From NCBI RefSeq assembly GCF_020687785.1, contig NZ_JAJEWI010000005.1:186001-250000 (forward strand): a DNA stretch of 64,000 bases, written 5' to 3'. Positions 17,853-26,930 of this stretch are shown in pieces. Positions within the stretch are counted from its first letter, which is position 1. Each line of letters opens with the position of its first letter. This DNA comes from Sphingopyxis yananensis (GTDB lineage Bacteria; Pseudomonadota; Alphaproteobacteria; Sphingomonadales; Sphingomonadaceae). The translations under genes were made by a program, and so were the position numbers. The notes beneath the pieces were generated by a model, which searched no databases, had not been told where the DNA came from, and saw only the letters and a program-made list of their open reading frames with translations.

Positions 17853-20750
17853 GTGAAATTTAACCAATTTTCAAAATTGAAACTGGGCGTTGCTCCAGTT
17901 GTGATGGGTGCGGCGCTGGTTTCGGTTCCAGCATTCGCCCAAAATGACGCGGGTGCTAGCGAAGTTAGTGAAGCTATCGTCGTTACGGGTTCGCGCATCG
18001 CACGCCCCGATCTGGATTCGGTTGTACCGGTCGCAATGATCGACAATAAGTCGCTGGAACGTGACGCTTCGGTCAACGTTCAGGACGTTCTGAAAGAAAT
18101 GCCGCAAGTCGGCGTTGGCAACAGCCGGACCAACTCGAACTTCCTGACCGGCGCGAATGGCGTCGCAACGGTTGACCTGCGTAACCTTGGCAACAGTCGT
18201 ACGCTGGTGCTGGTGAACGGCCGCCGTTTCATTGCTGGTATCGGTGGTACTTCGGCGGTTGATATCAACAATATCCCGACCGATTTCATCGAACGTATCG
18301 ACGTGACCACGGGCGGTGCTTCGTCCATCTATGGTTCGGACGCGGTCGCCGGTGTTGTGAACTTCATCATGAAGGATCGCTTCGAAGGTATTCGTGTTCG
18401 TGGTCAGTATAATTTGACCGAAAAGGGCGACAACCCCCGTTATTTCGGCAGCATCACGGCTGGTACCAGCTGGGGTGCAGATGACCGTGGTTCGATCATC
18501 GCGAACTTCTCTTATGATAAGGATACGGGCTTGCTGTCGCGCAAGCGGGCGATTTCGTCGCAAGACTGTTATTACGACATTTGCGGTCCAGATGCCTATT
18601 CGATTTTCTCGCCCCAAGGCAATTTTACGGCCATGGACAGTGCGGGTGACGCGGTCGAGTCTATTTTTGACGAAGGTACCTTCTCCTTTGATCGCAACAA
18701 TAATGTGATCGACGGCTTCGGCGAAGGGTACAACCGTAACTCTGTGCGCCGTATTTCGGTGCCAGTGGAGCGTTATTTGGCCAGCACGATCCTGAACTAT
18801 GAAGTGACGGACAGCATCAAGGCCTTCACCGAAGTGACCTATGCCAAGACCAAGTCGAGCTCGGCTATGGAAGCATCGGCGCTGCAAACCGATGATATTT
18901 ACGGCACCAAGACCGTTGGTATTCCGATCACCAATGCTTATCTTCCACAGTCGGTGCTCGATCAGATTTTGGCACATAACGCAGCCAATCCGGATAACCA
19001 AATCACGTCCTTGGGCTTCCGTCGTCGCCAGAATGAGGTATTCGACCGTTCGAACACCGCAAGCCGTGACACCTGGCGTGTTGCTGCTGGCCTGAAGGGT
19101 GACATCAGCGACAAGTGGCAGTTCGAAGCTAGCTATGTTTATGGCTCGCTGCGTGACTACACGGCCAGCGAAGATATCGATAACAACCGTTATCGTAATG
19201 CTTTGGACTCGATTGTTGACGGCAATGGCAACATTGTCTGCCGCAGCGAAGCGGCTCGTGCCGAAGGCTGTGCGCCCATCAACATCTTTGGTTATGGCAC
19301 CGCCAGCCCCGAAGCATCGGCCTATGTGCAGGCTGTTGTTCCCAAGTCGACCTTGATCAAGCAATCGCAGCATGTGCTGTCTGGTATCATTTCGGGTACG
19401 CCATTCGCCTTGCCTGCTGGTGATGTTGGCTTGGTATTGGGCGCAGAATATCGCAAGGAAAAGAGCGTCGAAGATCTCGACATTCTGACGAACACGGGTG
19501 GTAACTCGGGTAATATGATCCCCGACACCATCGGCAAGTTCAGCGTTTGGGAAGTGTTCGGCGAAGTCAATGTTCCACTGCTGCGTGACACGAAATTCGC
19601 AGAAAATCTGTCGATTGGTGGTGCGGTCCGTTATTCGGATTACAGCCAACAAAGCGTTGGCGGCGTCTTGTCGTGGAGCGTGAATGGTGACTGGTCGCCA
19701 GTTCGCGGCTTGAACTTCCGTTCGACCTATTCGGTTGCGAACCGTGCGCCGAACATTTCGGAATTCGCATCGGCGCCTTCGGAAACCTTCGCTTCGGTTA
19801 ATGACCCCTGCCAAGGTGTCACTCTCACCAGCAACGGCGTAGCGGATGCTGCTTGTCGTGCGATCCCTGCTATTGCTGCGGCGATTGCGGGTGGCGGTGA
19901 GTTCACCTACACGCTGGCGGATCAACAGGGCATCAATGGCTTTGTTGGCGGCAACCCCAACCTGCGCGAAGAAACGGCGAAGACCTTAACGGTTGGTGCA
20001 GTTATTCAGCCGGTTCAAATCCCGAACTTCAGCCTGACCGTTGATTATTTCAACATCAAGGTGGACGATGCAATCAACATCGTTGCACGCAATGAAGCCA
20101 TTAAGCAGTGCCTGTTGCAAGGCGATGCGGCATTTTGTGACAATGTCTATCGTGACGCAAATACGGGCCGTGTGACCCGTGTTGACGCCCAGTTGATTAA
20201 CGTTGCCAAGCTGACCACCAGCGGCATTGACGTTGGCGTGCGCTATTCGACCCCGCTGGGCATCCTGAGCGATGACCGTCTGGAACTGTCGGGTAACTAC
20301 ACCTATTTGATCGACTACACCGTTCAGGAAAACCCTGCGGCTGCGGCGCGCGATTATGCGGGCACGGTTGGCCAGTCGGAACACCGTGCTTCGGCTCGTG
20401 CGTCCTACCTGAAGGGGCCTTTCACCTTTAGCTGGCAGGTGAATTACCTGAGCAAGGCGATTGGTGATCTGGACTTTGTTGGAAGCCAGAAGGTGGGCGG
20501 CGACAAGCTGACGCTGGACGAAATGAACAAGGTTGGTGATCGCTGGTATCACGACATCCAAGCCCGCGTAGACATTGGTGAAGAAAAGAACTTCGGCCTC
20601 TATGCTGGTGTGGACAATCTGTTCAACAGCAAGCCACCATTCCTGCCAGGAACGCCGTTCACGGTAGGCATTACGGGTACCGAAACCGCAGCGGACGTTT
20701 ACGATCCGTTCGGTCGCCGTTTCTATGTCGGTGCTTCGTTGAAGTTCTAA
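17853..20750 (+). CDS. TonB-dependent receptor
   Basis: A 965-aa outer-membrane active transporter. It has a signal peptide ending in PAFAQ, a TonB-box-like AIVVTGSRIARPD, a plug domain (about residues 60-175: VNVQDVLKEMPQVGVGN, LRNLGNSRTLVLVNGRR, IERIDVTTGGASSIYGSDAVAGVVNFI), and a 22-stranded barrel ending in the canonical aromatic YVGASLKF. The GSRIARP start is typical of the sphingomonad/xanthomonad receptors for oligosaccharides, peptides or other organics rather than classic siderophore receptors; the ligand cannot be read. Codon use is strongly biased (frequent GTT, GGT, TTC), as expected for a highly expressed gene. A terminator follows. Confidence 0.95.
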   Translation: MKFNQFSKLKLGVAPVVMGAALVSVPAFAQNDAGASEVSEAIVVTGSRIARPDLDSVVPVAMIDNKSLERDASVNVQDVLKEMPQVGVGNSRTNSNFLTGANGVATVDLRNLGNSRTLVLVNGRRFIAGIGGTSAVDINNIPTDFIERIDVTTGGASSIYGSDAVAGVVNFIMKDRFEGIRVRGQYNLTEKGDNPRYFGSITAGTSWGADDRGSIIANFSYDKDTGLLSRKRAISSQDCYYDICGPDAYSIFSPQGNFTAMDSAGDAVESIFDEGTFSFDRNNNVIDGFGEGYNRNSVRRISVPVERYLASTILNYEVTDSIKAFTEVTYAKTKSSSAMEASALQTDDIYGTKTVGIPITNAYLPQSVLDQILAHNAANPDNQITSLGFRRRQNEVFDRSNTASRDTWRVAAGLKGDISDKWQFEASYVYGSLRDYTASEDIDNNRYRNALDSIVDGNGNIVCRSEAARAEGCAPINIFGYGTASPEASAYVQAVVPKSTLIKQSQHVLSGIISGTPFALPAGDVGLVLGAEYRKEKSVEDLDILTNTGGNSGNMIPDTIGKFSVWEVFGEVNVPLLRDTKFAENLSIGGAVRYSDYSQQSVGGVLSWSVNGDWSPVRGLNFRSTYSVANRAPNISEFASAPSETFASVNDPCQGVTLTSNGVADAACRAIPAIAAAIAGGGEFTYTLADQQGINGFVGGNPNLREETAKTLTVGAVIQPVQIPNFSLTVDYFNIKVDDAINIVARNEAIKQCLLQGDAAFCDNVYRDANTGRVTRVDAQLINVAKLTTSGIDVGVRYSTPLGILSDDRLELSGNYTYLIDYTVQENPAAAARDYAGTVGQSEHRASARASYLKGPFTFSWQVNYLSKAIGDLDFVGSQKVGGDKLTLDEMNKVGDRWYHDIQARVDIGEEKNFGLYAGVDNLFNSKPPFLPGTPFTVGITGTETAADVYDPFGRRFYVGASLKF

Positions 20751-20782
20751 TTCTCAACGAGAATAGTGAAAAAATTGCGGAA

Positions 20783-20809
20783 GGGCGGCAGCGATGCCGC
20801 CCTTTTTTT
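20783..20809 (+). terminator. Intrinsic terminator after first receptor
   Basis: GGGCGGCA and TGCCGCCC form a perfect 8-bp stem with a GCGA loop, followed by T7. Confidence 0.92.
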
Positions 20810-21120
20810 GTGCGATCTTTAATTGTGAGTAACAAGTTGTTATTATTATATTAATATATATTATAGTATAAACATCATGCTTTAAGTAAATATATGAAAA
20901 TATTTGTTTATTTTTATTTTTTCAGATAGTCATTGATGTAATTTCATTCGATATTTGTTGCATTTCGGGCACAATCGCGTGGCAAAAATCCACTATTTTG
21001 GTGAATTTCCTTTACGCGAGATGAACAAGACTACATTTTTAGCCCCATCGAACCTTTTGCGGGAAATTTACGCATTTGGTGTTCAGATTTCATATCCATT
21101 TATGAAACAGGGGCAATAAT
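20810..21120 (+). promoter_or_regulatory. Very AT-rich leader of the second receptor
   Basis: No gene is seen. From about 20820 to 20945 the sequence is almost pure A/T (for example TATTATTATATTAATATATA), in sharp contrast with flanking coding DNA. This is expected of a promoter/UP-element or nucleoid-protein binding region. The receptor's ribosome site is weak (GGGGCA, five bases before the ATG). Confidence 0.5.
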
Positions 21121-24100
21121 ATGAACGGGACATACTTATCCAAGCTGAAGATTGGCTCTGCGCCAGTTGTATTGGGTATAGCACTGATTTCTACACCCGC
21201 TTGGGCGCAAAGCGGCGGGTCGATGACAACCGACGCTGACGACGCCAGCACCATTGTTGTTACCGGATCGCGTATTGCCCGTCCCGAGGTAGAAGGGGCT
21301 GCGCCGTTAATCGCAACGGTGGGATCGGAAGAACTAAAACGTCGAGCTGTGGTCAACGTTGCCGACATGTTGGAACAGATTCCTGGATTTGGCATTCCCG
21401 TGAATGGTGCTGGGGACCAGTCTGAATTCACTTTGGGGCAGAATTTTGCGAACCTGTTTGGTATCGGGTCCCAACGCACACTAACATTGGTGAACGGACG
21501 TCGGTTTATTTCATCCAACACTGCATCAAATTTTGGCGGCGCTGAAGCTGGGCTTCAGGTCGATCTTAACGTCATACCCGTATCACTGATTGACCGCGTT
21601 GACGTGCTCGCTGTCAAGGGCGCTACGACCTATGGATCAGATGCTATCGCCGGAACGGTGAACCTGATTCTGAAGGATAATTTTGAGGGCGTCGAGGCAA
21701 CTGCTTCATACGGGCTATCTGGGCGCGGCGACTTAGCGAATGTATCAGGAAGCCTGACACTCGGCAGTAATTTTTCTGAAGATCGAGGGAATTTTGCGAT
21801 CAACCTAGAATATAATAAGTCAGACGGGATTATGGCCAACAGCCGTGATCGTGTGCGGCAAGGTTTATTCTTTGATTCGCGTCGTTCCGCCGCAGCGTCG
21901 CCATTCCGCCAAGTCTTATATCAAGGTCGCCGTATTGCAGCCATTACGGCTGGAGGTGCGCCTACTTTTGAGAGTGAAGGTATTGGCGGGGTTCCGCGCT
22001 TCGGTGGCTTCACCAACGCCGATGGGGATGTTGTCCGTTTCGACCGGAGCGGTAATCTTGTCGCCTTTGATCTTGGAAGCGCGACAGGCGGAGTTGTGAA
22101 TGCTGAGGGTGGTGACGGATTTAACCTCAATGACGTGTCGCAAATATTGTCAGACACAGAACGCTTCACAACATTTGCGCTAGGACATTATGACGTTAAT
22201 GATCGCGTAACACTGTTCGTCGAGGCGAATTATGCTCATGTGAAAGCACGTGAATTGGCTAACCAACCAGTTTACAATTCAGCCTTGTTCAGCGAGAAAA
22301 GTGTCGGTCTTGGCATGTTGGTGAGTAACCCGTTCCTCAACAACCAAGCTCGAGACATCATTCTACGTCCCGAAAATCTCGGCGCTGATGGTCCTAATTT
22401 TGATACTGATGGTGACGGGGTTAACGATGATACTCGATTCTATCTTCAACGGGCGCACACGGATTTGCTCGGAACAAATCCCGCGCGCTCGGAAATGGAC
22501 TTGTTTCGCGCTGTAACTGGACTCCGCGGTGATTTCGATGTGGGTGATCGTGCATTTAATTGGAACGTCTCATATGCATGGGGGCGCTCGAAATCGACAA
22601 GCTATCAGACGTCGTTGGTCCATCAAAACTTCCTGAACGCTGTGGATGTGATCGCCGACCCAGTCAGCGGCGATCCGGTTTGTCGTATAACTGTGGACCC
22701 TGCGAGTTCGCTGAATGTGACTGGCACCGGTTCGATTAACCCAGCCGGAAGTTGCGTACCGCTCAATCTTTTTGGGCAGGGCGCTCCCGATCAGCGCGCG
22801 ATTGATTATGTGACAGCTATGACTGTTGCAGAATCTGCAAATACCCAAACCGTATTGAACGCGAACGTCGGTGGAGAGTTGTTTAACTTGGGTGCGAACC
22901 CAGTAGCATTCAACATTGGTTATGAGCGCCGTACCGAAAAGCAAAGCTTTACCCCAGATGGATTTCTGCAACTCGGCCTCGGTCGATCGGTTGCGATTAC
23001 GCCAGTAACAGGTCGATTCCGTACAAGTGAATTTTTCGGCGAAATTTTTGTGCCTATTATCCAGCCAAGTGATAATGGTTTCATTCACTTGGCCGAAGTT
23101 GACGGTTCTGTGCGCTATATTGATAATAGCCGCTCAGGTTCCAATACGATCTGGTCGGTGGGAGGCCGAGTTGCACCGATTGCAGGATTGACTGTTCGGG
23201 GAAGCTACACACGATCAGTTCGTCAACCGTCCGTGACTGAACTCTTCCTGCCGGAAGTATCTGTGTTTTCGTTTGCTGACGATCCCTGTGACGCCGACTT
23301 TATTGCTGATGGTACAAACCCAGCGGCGCGCGCTGCGAACTGCGCGGCCGAAGGAATTCCCGTAGGTTTTGAGTCGACGATCGCTGATGCGTCTCAAATG
23401 ATCCGTTCGTCTGGAAACATGAACCTGACCGGAGAAAAATCGAAGTCTTGGACTGCGGGCTTTGTGTTGGAGCCGACATTTGCACCTCGTCTTGTGCTCA
23501 CAGCTGACTGGGTAAATATCAAGATATCCGACGCGATCATTGATGCTTCATTGGATGATATCATGGCATCGTGTTATGATAGCAGTGATTACCCGAATAC
23601 TGAAAACTGTTCTCGGTTTGAACGCGATCCTGTGACCTTCCAGATTGTTGACGCGTTAACCAGCTACCTCAATGCGGCGGAGTTTCGGTTCGCTGGATTG
23701 CAGGCCTCGCTGCGTTACTCTATGAACGTCGGCTCTGGTACGTTGGGTTTCCTTGGTCGCTATTTCTACATGGATAAGTATGAGCGCGTGCTCAACAATG
23801 TGGTCGATACGTTCGACGGAGAAATCGGCTATTCCAAGCATGAAGCGTTGGCTACTTTAACTTATGATATGAACGGTACTGGAATCGCGTTTACCGGTCG
23901 TTTCATGTCAGGCGCGAAATATAATAATGAGGCCGCTCCTGACGCGCAGAGCATCAGCAAAGTCGACGATTTCTATGAATTCGACCTTGGTTTGTCGCAG
24001 GAAGTCAACGATCGTTTCACGATCCGAGCTACGGTCATGAACCTGTTTGACGTTAAGCCGCCATACCCGCTTGCAAACTCGATTACTTATAACTCGGCGT

Positions 24101-24144
24101 TGCTCGGGCGGAGGTTCCGTATTGGAGCAAGCGTTAAATTCTAA
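21121..24144 (+). CDS. TonB-dependent receptor, paralog of the preceding one
   Basis: A 1007-aa outer-membrane receptor with the same build: signal peptide ending in PAWAQ, TIVVTGSRIARPEVEG, plug with VNVADMLEQIPGFGIPV and LFGIGSQRTLTLVNGRRF, and a barrel ending in RIGASVKF. A calcium-loop-like DTDGDGVNDDT occurs near residue 430 and a cysteine pair (DPCDADF ... ARAANCAAEG) near 720-740. It is clearly a diverged paralog, not a recent copy. Codon use is much less biased than in the first receptor, which suggests lower expression or later acquisition. No TonB, ExbBD or regulator gene is adjacent. Confidence 0.95.
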   Translation: MNGTYLSKLKIGSAPVVLGIALISTPAWAQSGGSMTTDADDASTIVVTGSRIARPEVEGAAPLIATVGSEELKRRAVVNVADMLEQIPGFGIPVNGAGDQSEFTLGQNFANLFGIGSQRTLTLVNGRRFISSNTASNFGGAEAGLQVDLNVIPVSLIDRVDVLAVKGATTYGSDAIAGTVNLILKDNFEGVEATASYGLSGRGDLANVSGSLTLGSNFSEDRGNFAINLEYNKSDGIMANSRDRVRQGLFFDSRRSAAASPFRQVLYQGRRIAAITAGGAPTFESEGIGGVPRFGGFTNADGDVVRFDRSGNLVAFDLGSATGGVVNAEGGDGFNLNDVSQILSDTERFTTFALGHYDVNDRVTLFVEANYAHVKARELANQPVYNSALFSEKSVGLGMLVSNPFLNNQARDIILRPENLGADGPNFDTDGDGVNDDTRFYLQRAHTDLLGTNPARSEMDLFRAVTGLRGDFDVGDRAFNWNVSYAWGRSKSTSYQTSLVHQNFLNAVDVIADPVSGDPVCRITVDPASSLNVTGTGSINPAGSCVPLNLFGQGAPDQRAIDYVTAMTVAESANTQTVLNANVGGELFNLGANPVAFNIGYERRTEKQSFTPDGFLQLGLGRSVAITPVTGRFRTSEFFGEIFVPIIQPSDNGFIHLAEVDGSVRYIDNSRSGSNTIWSVGGRVAPIAGLTVRGSYTRSVRQPSVTELFLPEVSVFSFADDPCDADFIADGTNPAARAANCAAEGIPVGFESTIADASQMIRSSGNMNLTGEKSKSWTAGFVLEPTFAPRLVLTADWVNIKISDAIIDASLDDIMASCYDSSDYPNTENCSRFERDPVTFQIVDALTSYLNAAEFRFAGLQASLRYSMNVGSGTLGFLGRYFYMDKYERVLNNVVDTFDGEIGYSKHEALATLTYDMNGTGIAFTGRFMSGAKYNNEAAPDAQSISKVDDFYEFDLGLSQEVNDRFTIRATVMNLFDVKPPYPLANSITYNSALLGRRFRIGASVKF

Positions 24145-24172
24145 GCTTGAGACATGAAACGAGAATAGGAAA

Positions 24173-24201
24173 GGGGCGGTAATTCTACCGCCCCTTTTTT
24201 T
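24173..24201 (+). terminator. Intrinsic terminator after second receptor
   Basis: GGGGCGGTA and TACCGCCCC form a perfect 9-bp stem with a short loop, followed by T7. The clpB gene converges from the other side. Confidence 0.93.
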
Positions 24202-24221
24202 AATAGATGCAGATTTATAAA

Positions 24222-26801
24222 TTAGGACTGGGATAGCTTCAACTCTCCATCGCCTTCGTCGACCTTGACGGTGCTGCCATCAAGCGCGTCTCCGCGTAGG
24301 ATGAGGTCGGCCAGGGGGTCTTGGACATAGCGTTGCACTGCACGTTTCAGCGGGCGGGCGCCGTAGACGGGGTCGTAGCCGACGCGGCCAAGCCATGCGC
24401 GTGCTGCATCTGTGACGTCCAATATGATCTTGCGATCGTTCAGCAGGCGCTGGACGCGAGCAAGTTGGATGTCGACAATGCCGGCCATATGTTGTTGCGC
24501 CAAGCGGTTGAATAGCACGATTTCGTCCAGACGGTTCAGGAATTCTGGACGGAAGTGCGCGCGCACAACCTCCATCACCGCGGGTTCAGCCTGTGATACA
24601 TCGGCATCGTCTGGCAAAGCCGCGATGGCGTTGCTGCCCAAGTTGGAGGTTAGGATGATGAGCGTGTTGGTGAAGTCCACCGTGCGGCCTTGACCATCGG
24701 TTAAGCGGCCATCGTCCAGCACTTGCAACAGGATGTTGAACACATCGCTATGCGCTTTTTCGACTTCGTCGAACAGCACCACCTGATAGGGACGGCGGCG
24801 TACGGCTTCGGTCAAGACCCCGCCTTCGTCATAGCCAACATAGCCCGGAGGTGCGCCGACCAAACGGGACACGCTGTGCTTTTCCATAAATTCCGACATG
24901 TCGATGCGGACCATGGCGTCGTCATCGTCGAACAAGAAACGCGCCAGCGCCTTGGTTAGCTCGGTTTTGCCGACACCCGTGGGGCCTAGGAACAGGAAGC
25001 TGCCCAGCGGACGGTTGGGGTCTTGCAAGCCCGCCCGCGCACGGCGCACGGCGGTCGAGACGGCGCGCACGGCCTCGTCTTGGCCGATGACACGCTTGGC
25101 GAGATGGCTTTCCATTTGCAGCAGTTTTTCGCGCTCGCCCGCCAACATGCGGTCGACGGGAATGCCGGTCCATTTGCTGACCACAGCGGCGATATCGTCG
25201 GCCGTGACTTCTTCGCGTAGCATGGCGTTGGCGGAAACCGCTTGGGCGTCGGCTAGTTGGCGTTCCAGCGTCGGAATGGTGCCATAGCTAAGCTCGCCCG
25301 CCTTGGCGAGGTCGCCGCTGCGCTGCGCTTGGTCCAGCGCAATACGAGCACTATCCAGCTGTTCCTTAATTTTGGCTTCGGCGTTGATTTTGTCTTTCTC
25401 GGCCTGCCATTTCTGGGTCAGTTCTGCGGACTGTTGTTCCAGATTGGCCAATTCGCTTTGCAAATTTTTCAGTCGGTCTTTCGACGCTTCATCGCTTTCT
25501 TTGCCCAGCGCCGATTCTTCGATCTTCATTTGGATGATACGGCGATCGAGGTTTTCGATGGCTTCGGGTTTGGATTCCACTTCCATACGGATGCGGCTGG
25601 CGGCTTCGTCCATCAAATCGATCGCTTTGTCGGGCAGGAAGCGATCCGAAATATAGCGGTTGGACAAAGTCGCGGCGGCGACAATCGCGCCGTCCGTGAT
25701 GCGGACGCCGTGGTGGAGTTCATATTTTTCTTTGAGGCCGCGCAGGATGGAAATACTGTCCTCGACCGTAGGCTCGCCGACAAACACCGGCTGGAACCGG
25801 CGTTGCAGCGCGGGGTCTTTTTCCACATATTTGCGATATTCATCCAGCGTGGTCGCGCCGATGCAATGCAGTTCGCCGCGCGCCAAAGCGGGCTTGAGCA
25901 GGTTGGATGCATCCATGGCGCCGTCGCCTTTACCCGCGCCGACCAATGTGTGCATTTCGTCGATGAACAAAATAATGTCACCCTCGGCGCTTTTCACTTC
26001 GTCGAGTACGCTTTTTAAGCGTTCTTCAAATTCGCCGCGATATTTTGCACCGGCAATCAGCGCGCCCATGTCGAGTGACAATAAGCGGCGGCCTTTCAGG
26101 CTGTCAGGCACGTCGCCATTGGCGATGCGCAGGGCCAACCCTTCGGCGATGGCGGTTTTACCGACGCCGGGTTCGCCGATCAGCACAGGGTTGTTTTTGG
26201 TGCGGCGGGCCAGAATTTGGACGGTGCGGCGGATTTCTTCGTCGCGGCCAATGACGGGGTCCAGCTTGCCGCTGTGCGCGACCTCGGTCAGGTCGCGGGC
26301 ATATTTGGTGAGCGCTTCATAGCTGTCTTCGGCGCCAGCGCTGTCGGCGGTGCGGCCGCCGCGCAGTTGATTGATGGCTTGGTTGAGGGCATCCGCGTTC
26401 AGGCCCGCATCCGCAAAGGCTTTGCCAACGGCGGATGTCGGGGCCAGCACCATGGCCAGCAACAAACGCTCGACCGTGACAAAACCATCGCCCGCCCGCG
26501 CGGCCACTTGCTCGGCCTGATCGAGCAAACGCACCGCATCATTGTCGAGGCCTGGCGTGGACTGGGCGCCCGAACCCGAAACAGCGGGAACCTTGGCGAG
26601 CAAGGCGTCGATACCGCTGATGGCGCGCGGCGCATCGCCCCCTGCGGCTTGGATCAGGCGGGCGGCCATGCCCTCGCTGTCTTCTAGCAAAGCCTTGGCG
26701 ATATGTTCCGGACTAATCCGCTGATGATTCATGCGGATCGCAATTGTTTGCGCCGATTGCAAAAAGCCTTTGGCGCGATCAGTGAATTTATCGAGGTTCA
26801 T
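24222..26801 (-). CDS. clpB: ATP-dependent chaperone ClpB
   Basis: An 859-aa Hsp100 disaggregase that works with DnaK to resolve aggregates. In order: N-terminal Clp repeat domain (residues 1-145), first AAA+ domain with Walker [14 protein letters not shown] (about 199) and Walker [15 protein letters not shown], the long coiled-coil middle domain (about 400-525) that marks ClpB rather than ClpA, second AAA+ domain with [16 protein letters not shown] (about 600) and [18 protein letters not shown], and a short C-terminal domain. No ClpP-binding IGF loop is seen. It is preceded by a candidate heat-shock promoter. Confidence 0.97.
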   Translation of the reverse strand: MNLDKFTDRAKGFLQSAQTIAIRMNHQRISPEHIAKALLEDSEGMAARLIQAAGGDAPRAISGIDALLAKVPAVSGSGAQSTPGLDNDAVRLLDQAEQVAARAGDGFVTVERLLLAMVLAPTSAVGKAFADAGLNADALNQAINQLRGGRTADSAGAEDSYEALTKYARDLTEVAHSGKLDPVIGRDEEIRRTVQILARRTKNNPVLIGEPGVGKTAIAEGLALRIANGDVPDSLKGRRLLSLDMGALIAGAKYRGEFEERLKSVLDEVKSAEGDIILFIDEMHTLVGAGKGDGAMDASNLLKPALARGELHCIGATTLDEYRKYVEKDPALQRRFQPVFVGEPTVEDSISILRGLKEKYELHHGVRITDGAIVAAATLSNRYISDRFLPDKAIDLMDEAASRIRMEVESKPEAIENLDRRIIQMKIEESALGKESDEASKDRLKNLQSELANLEQQSAELTQKWQAEKDKINAEAKIKEQLDSARIALDQAQRSGDLAKAGELSYGTIPTLERQLADAQAVSANAMLREEVTADDIAAVVSKWTGIPVDRMLAGEREKLLQMESHLAKRVIGQDEAVRAVSTAVRRARAGLQDPNRPLGSFLFLGPTGVGKTELTKALARFLFDDDDAMVRIDMSEFMEKHSVSRLVGAPPGYVGYDEGGVLTEAVRRRPYQVVLFDEVEKAHSDVFNILLQVLDDGRLTDGQGRTVDFTNTLIILTSNLGSNAIAALPDDADVSQAEPAVMEVVRAHFRPEFLNRLDEIVLFNRLAQQHMAGIVDIQLARVQRLLNDRKIILDVTDAARAWLGRVGYDPVYGARPLKRAVQRYVQDPLADLILRGDALDGSTVKVDEGDGELKLSQS

Positions 26802-26827
26802 ACAGGCACATCCCTTTACGTTACAAA

Positions 26828-26857
26828 AGAGATGGTGTTGCCATTACGCAACACAAG
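26828..26857 (-). promoter_or_regulatory. Candidate sigma-32 promoter of clpB with internal inverted repeat
   Basis: On the minus strand a CTTG (26857-26854) is followed, about 18 bases on, by CCATCT, close to the alphaproteobacterial heat-shock form CTTG-N17/18-CYTATNTNNG. The spacer is a perfect 7-bp inverted repeat, GTGTTGC-N6-GCAACAC (26835-26854). The repeat is not the CIRCE sequence. It could be an operator or the stem of the initial transcript. Confidence 0.45.
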
Positions 26858-26930
26858 ACCCGTGTCATAAGAAAATTCGCGGCGGCTGAACGCTTGGTTT
26901 AGCCGCCGACGAAGTGACAGAAATCAGGGG

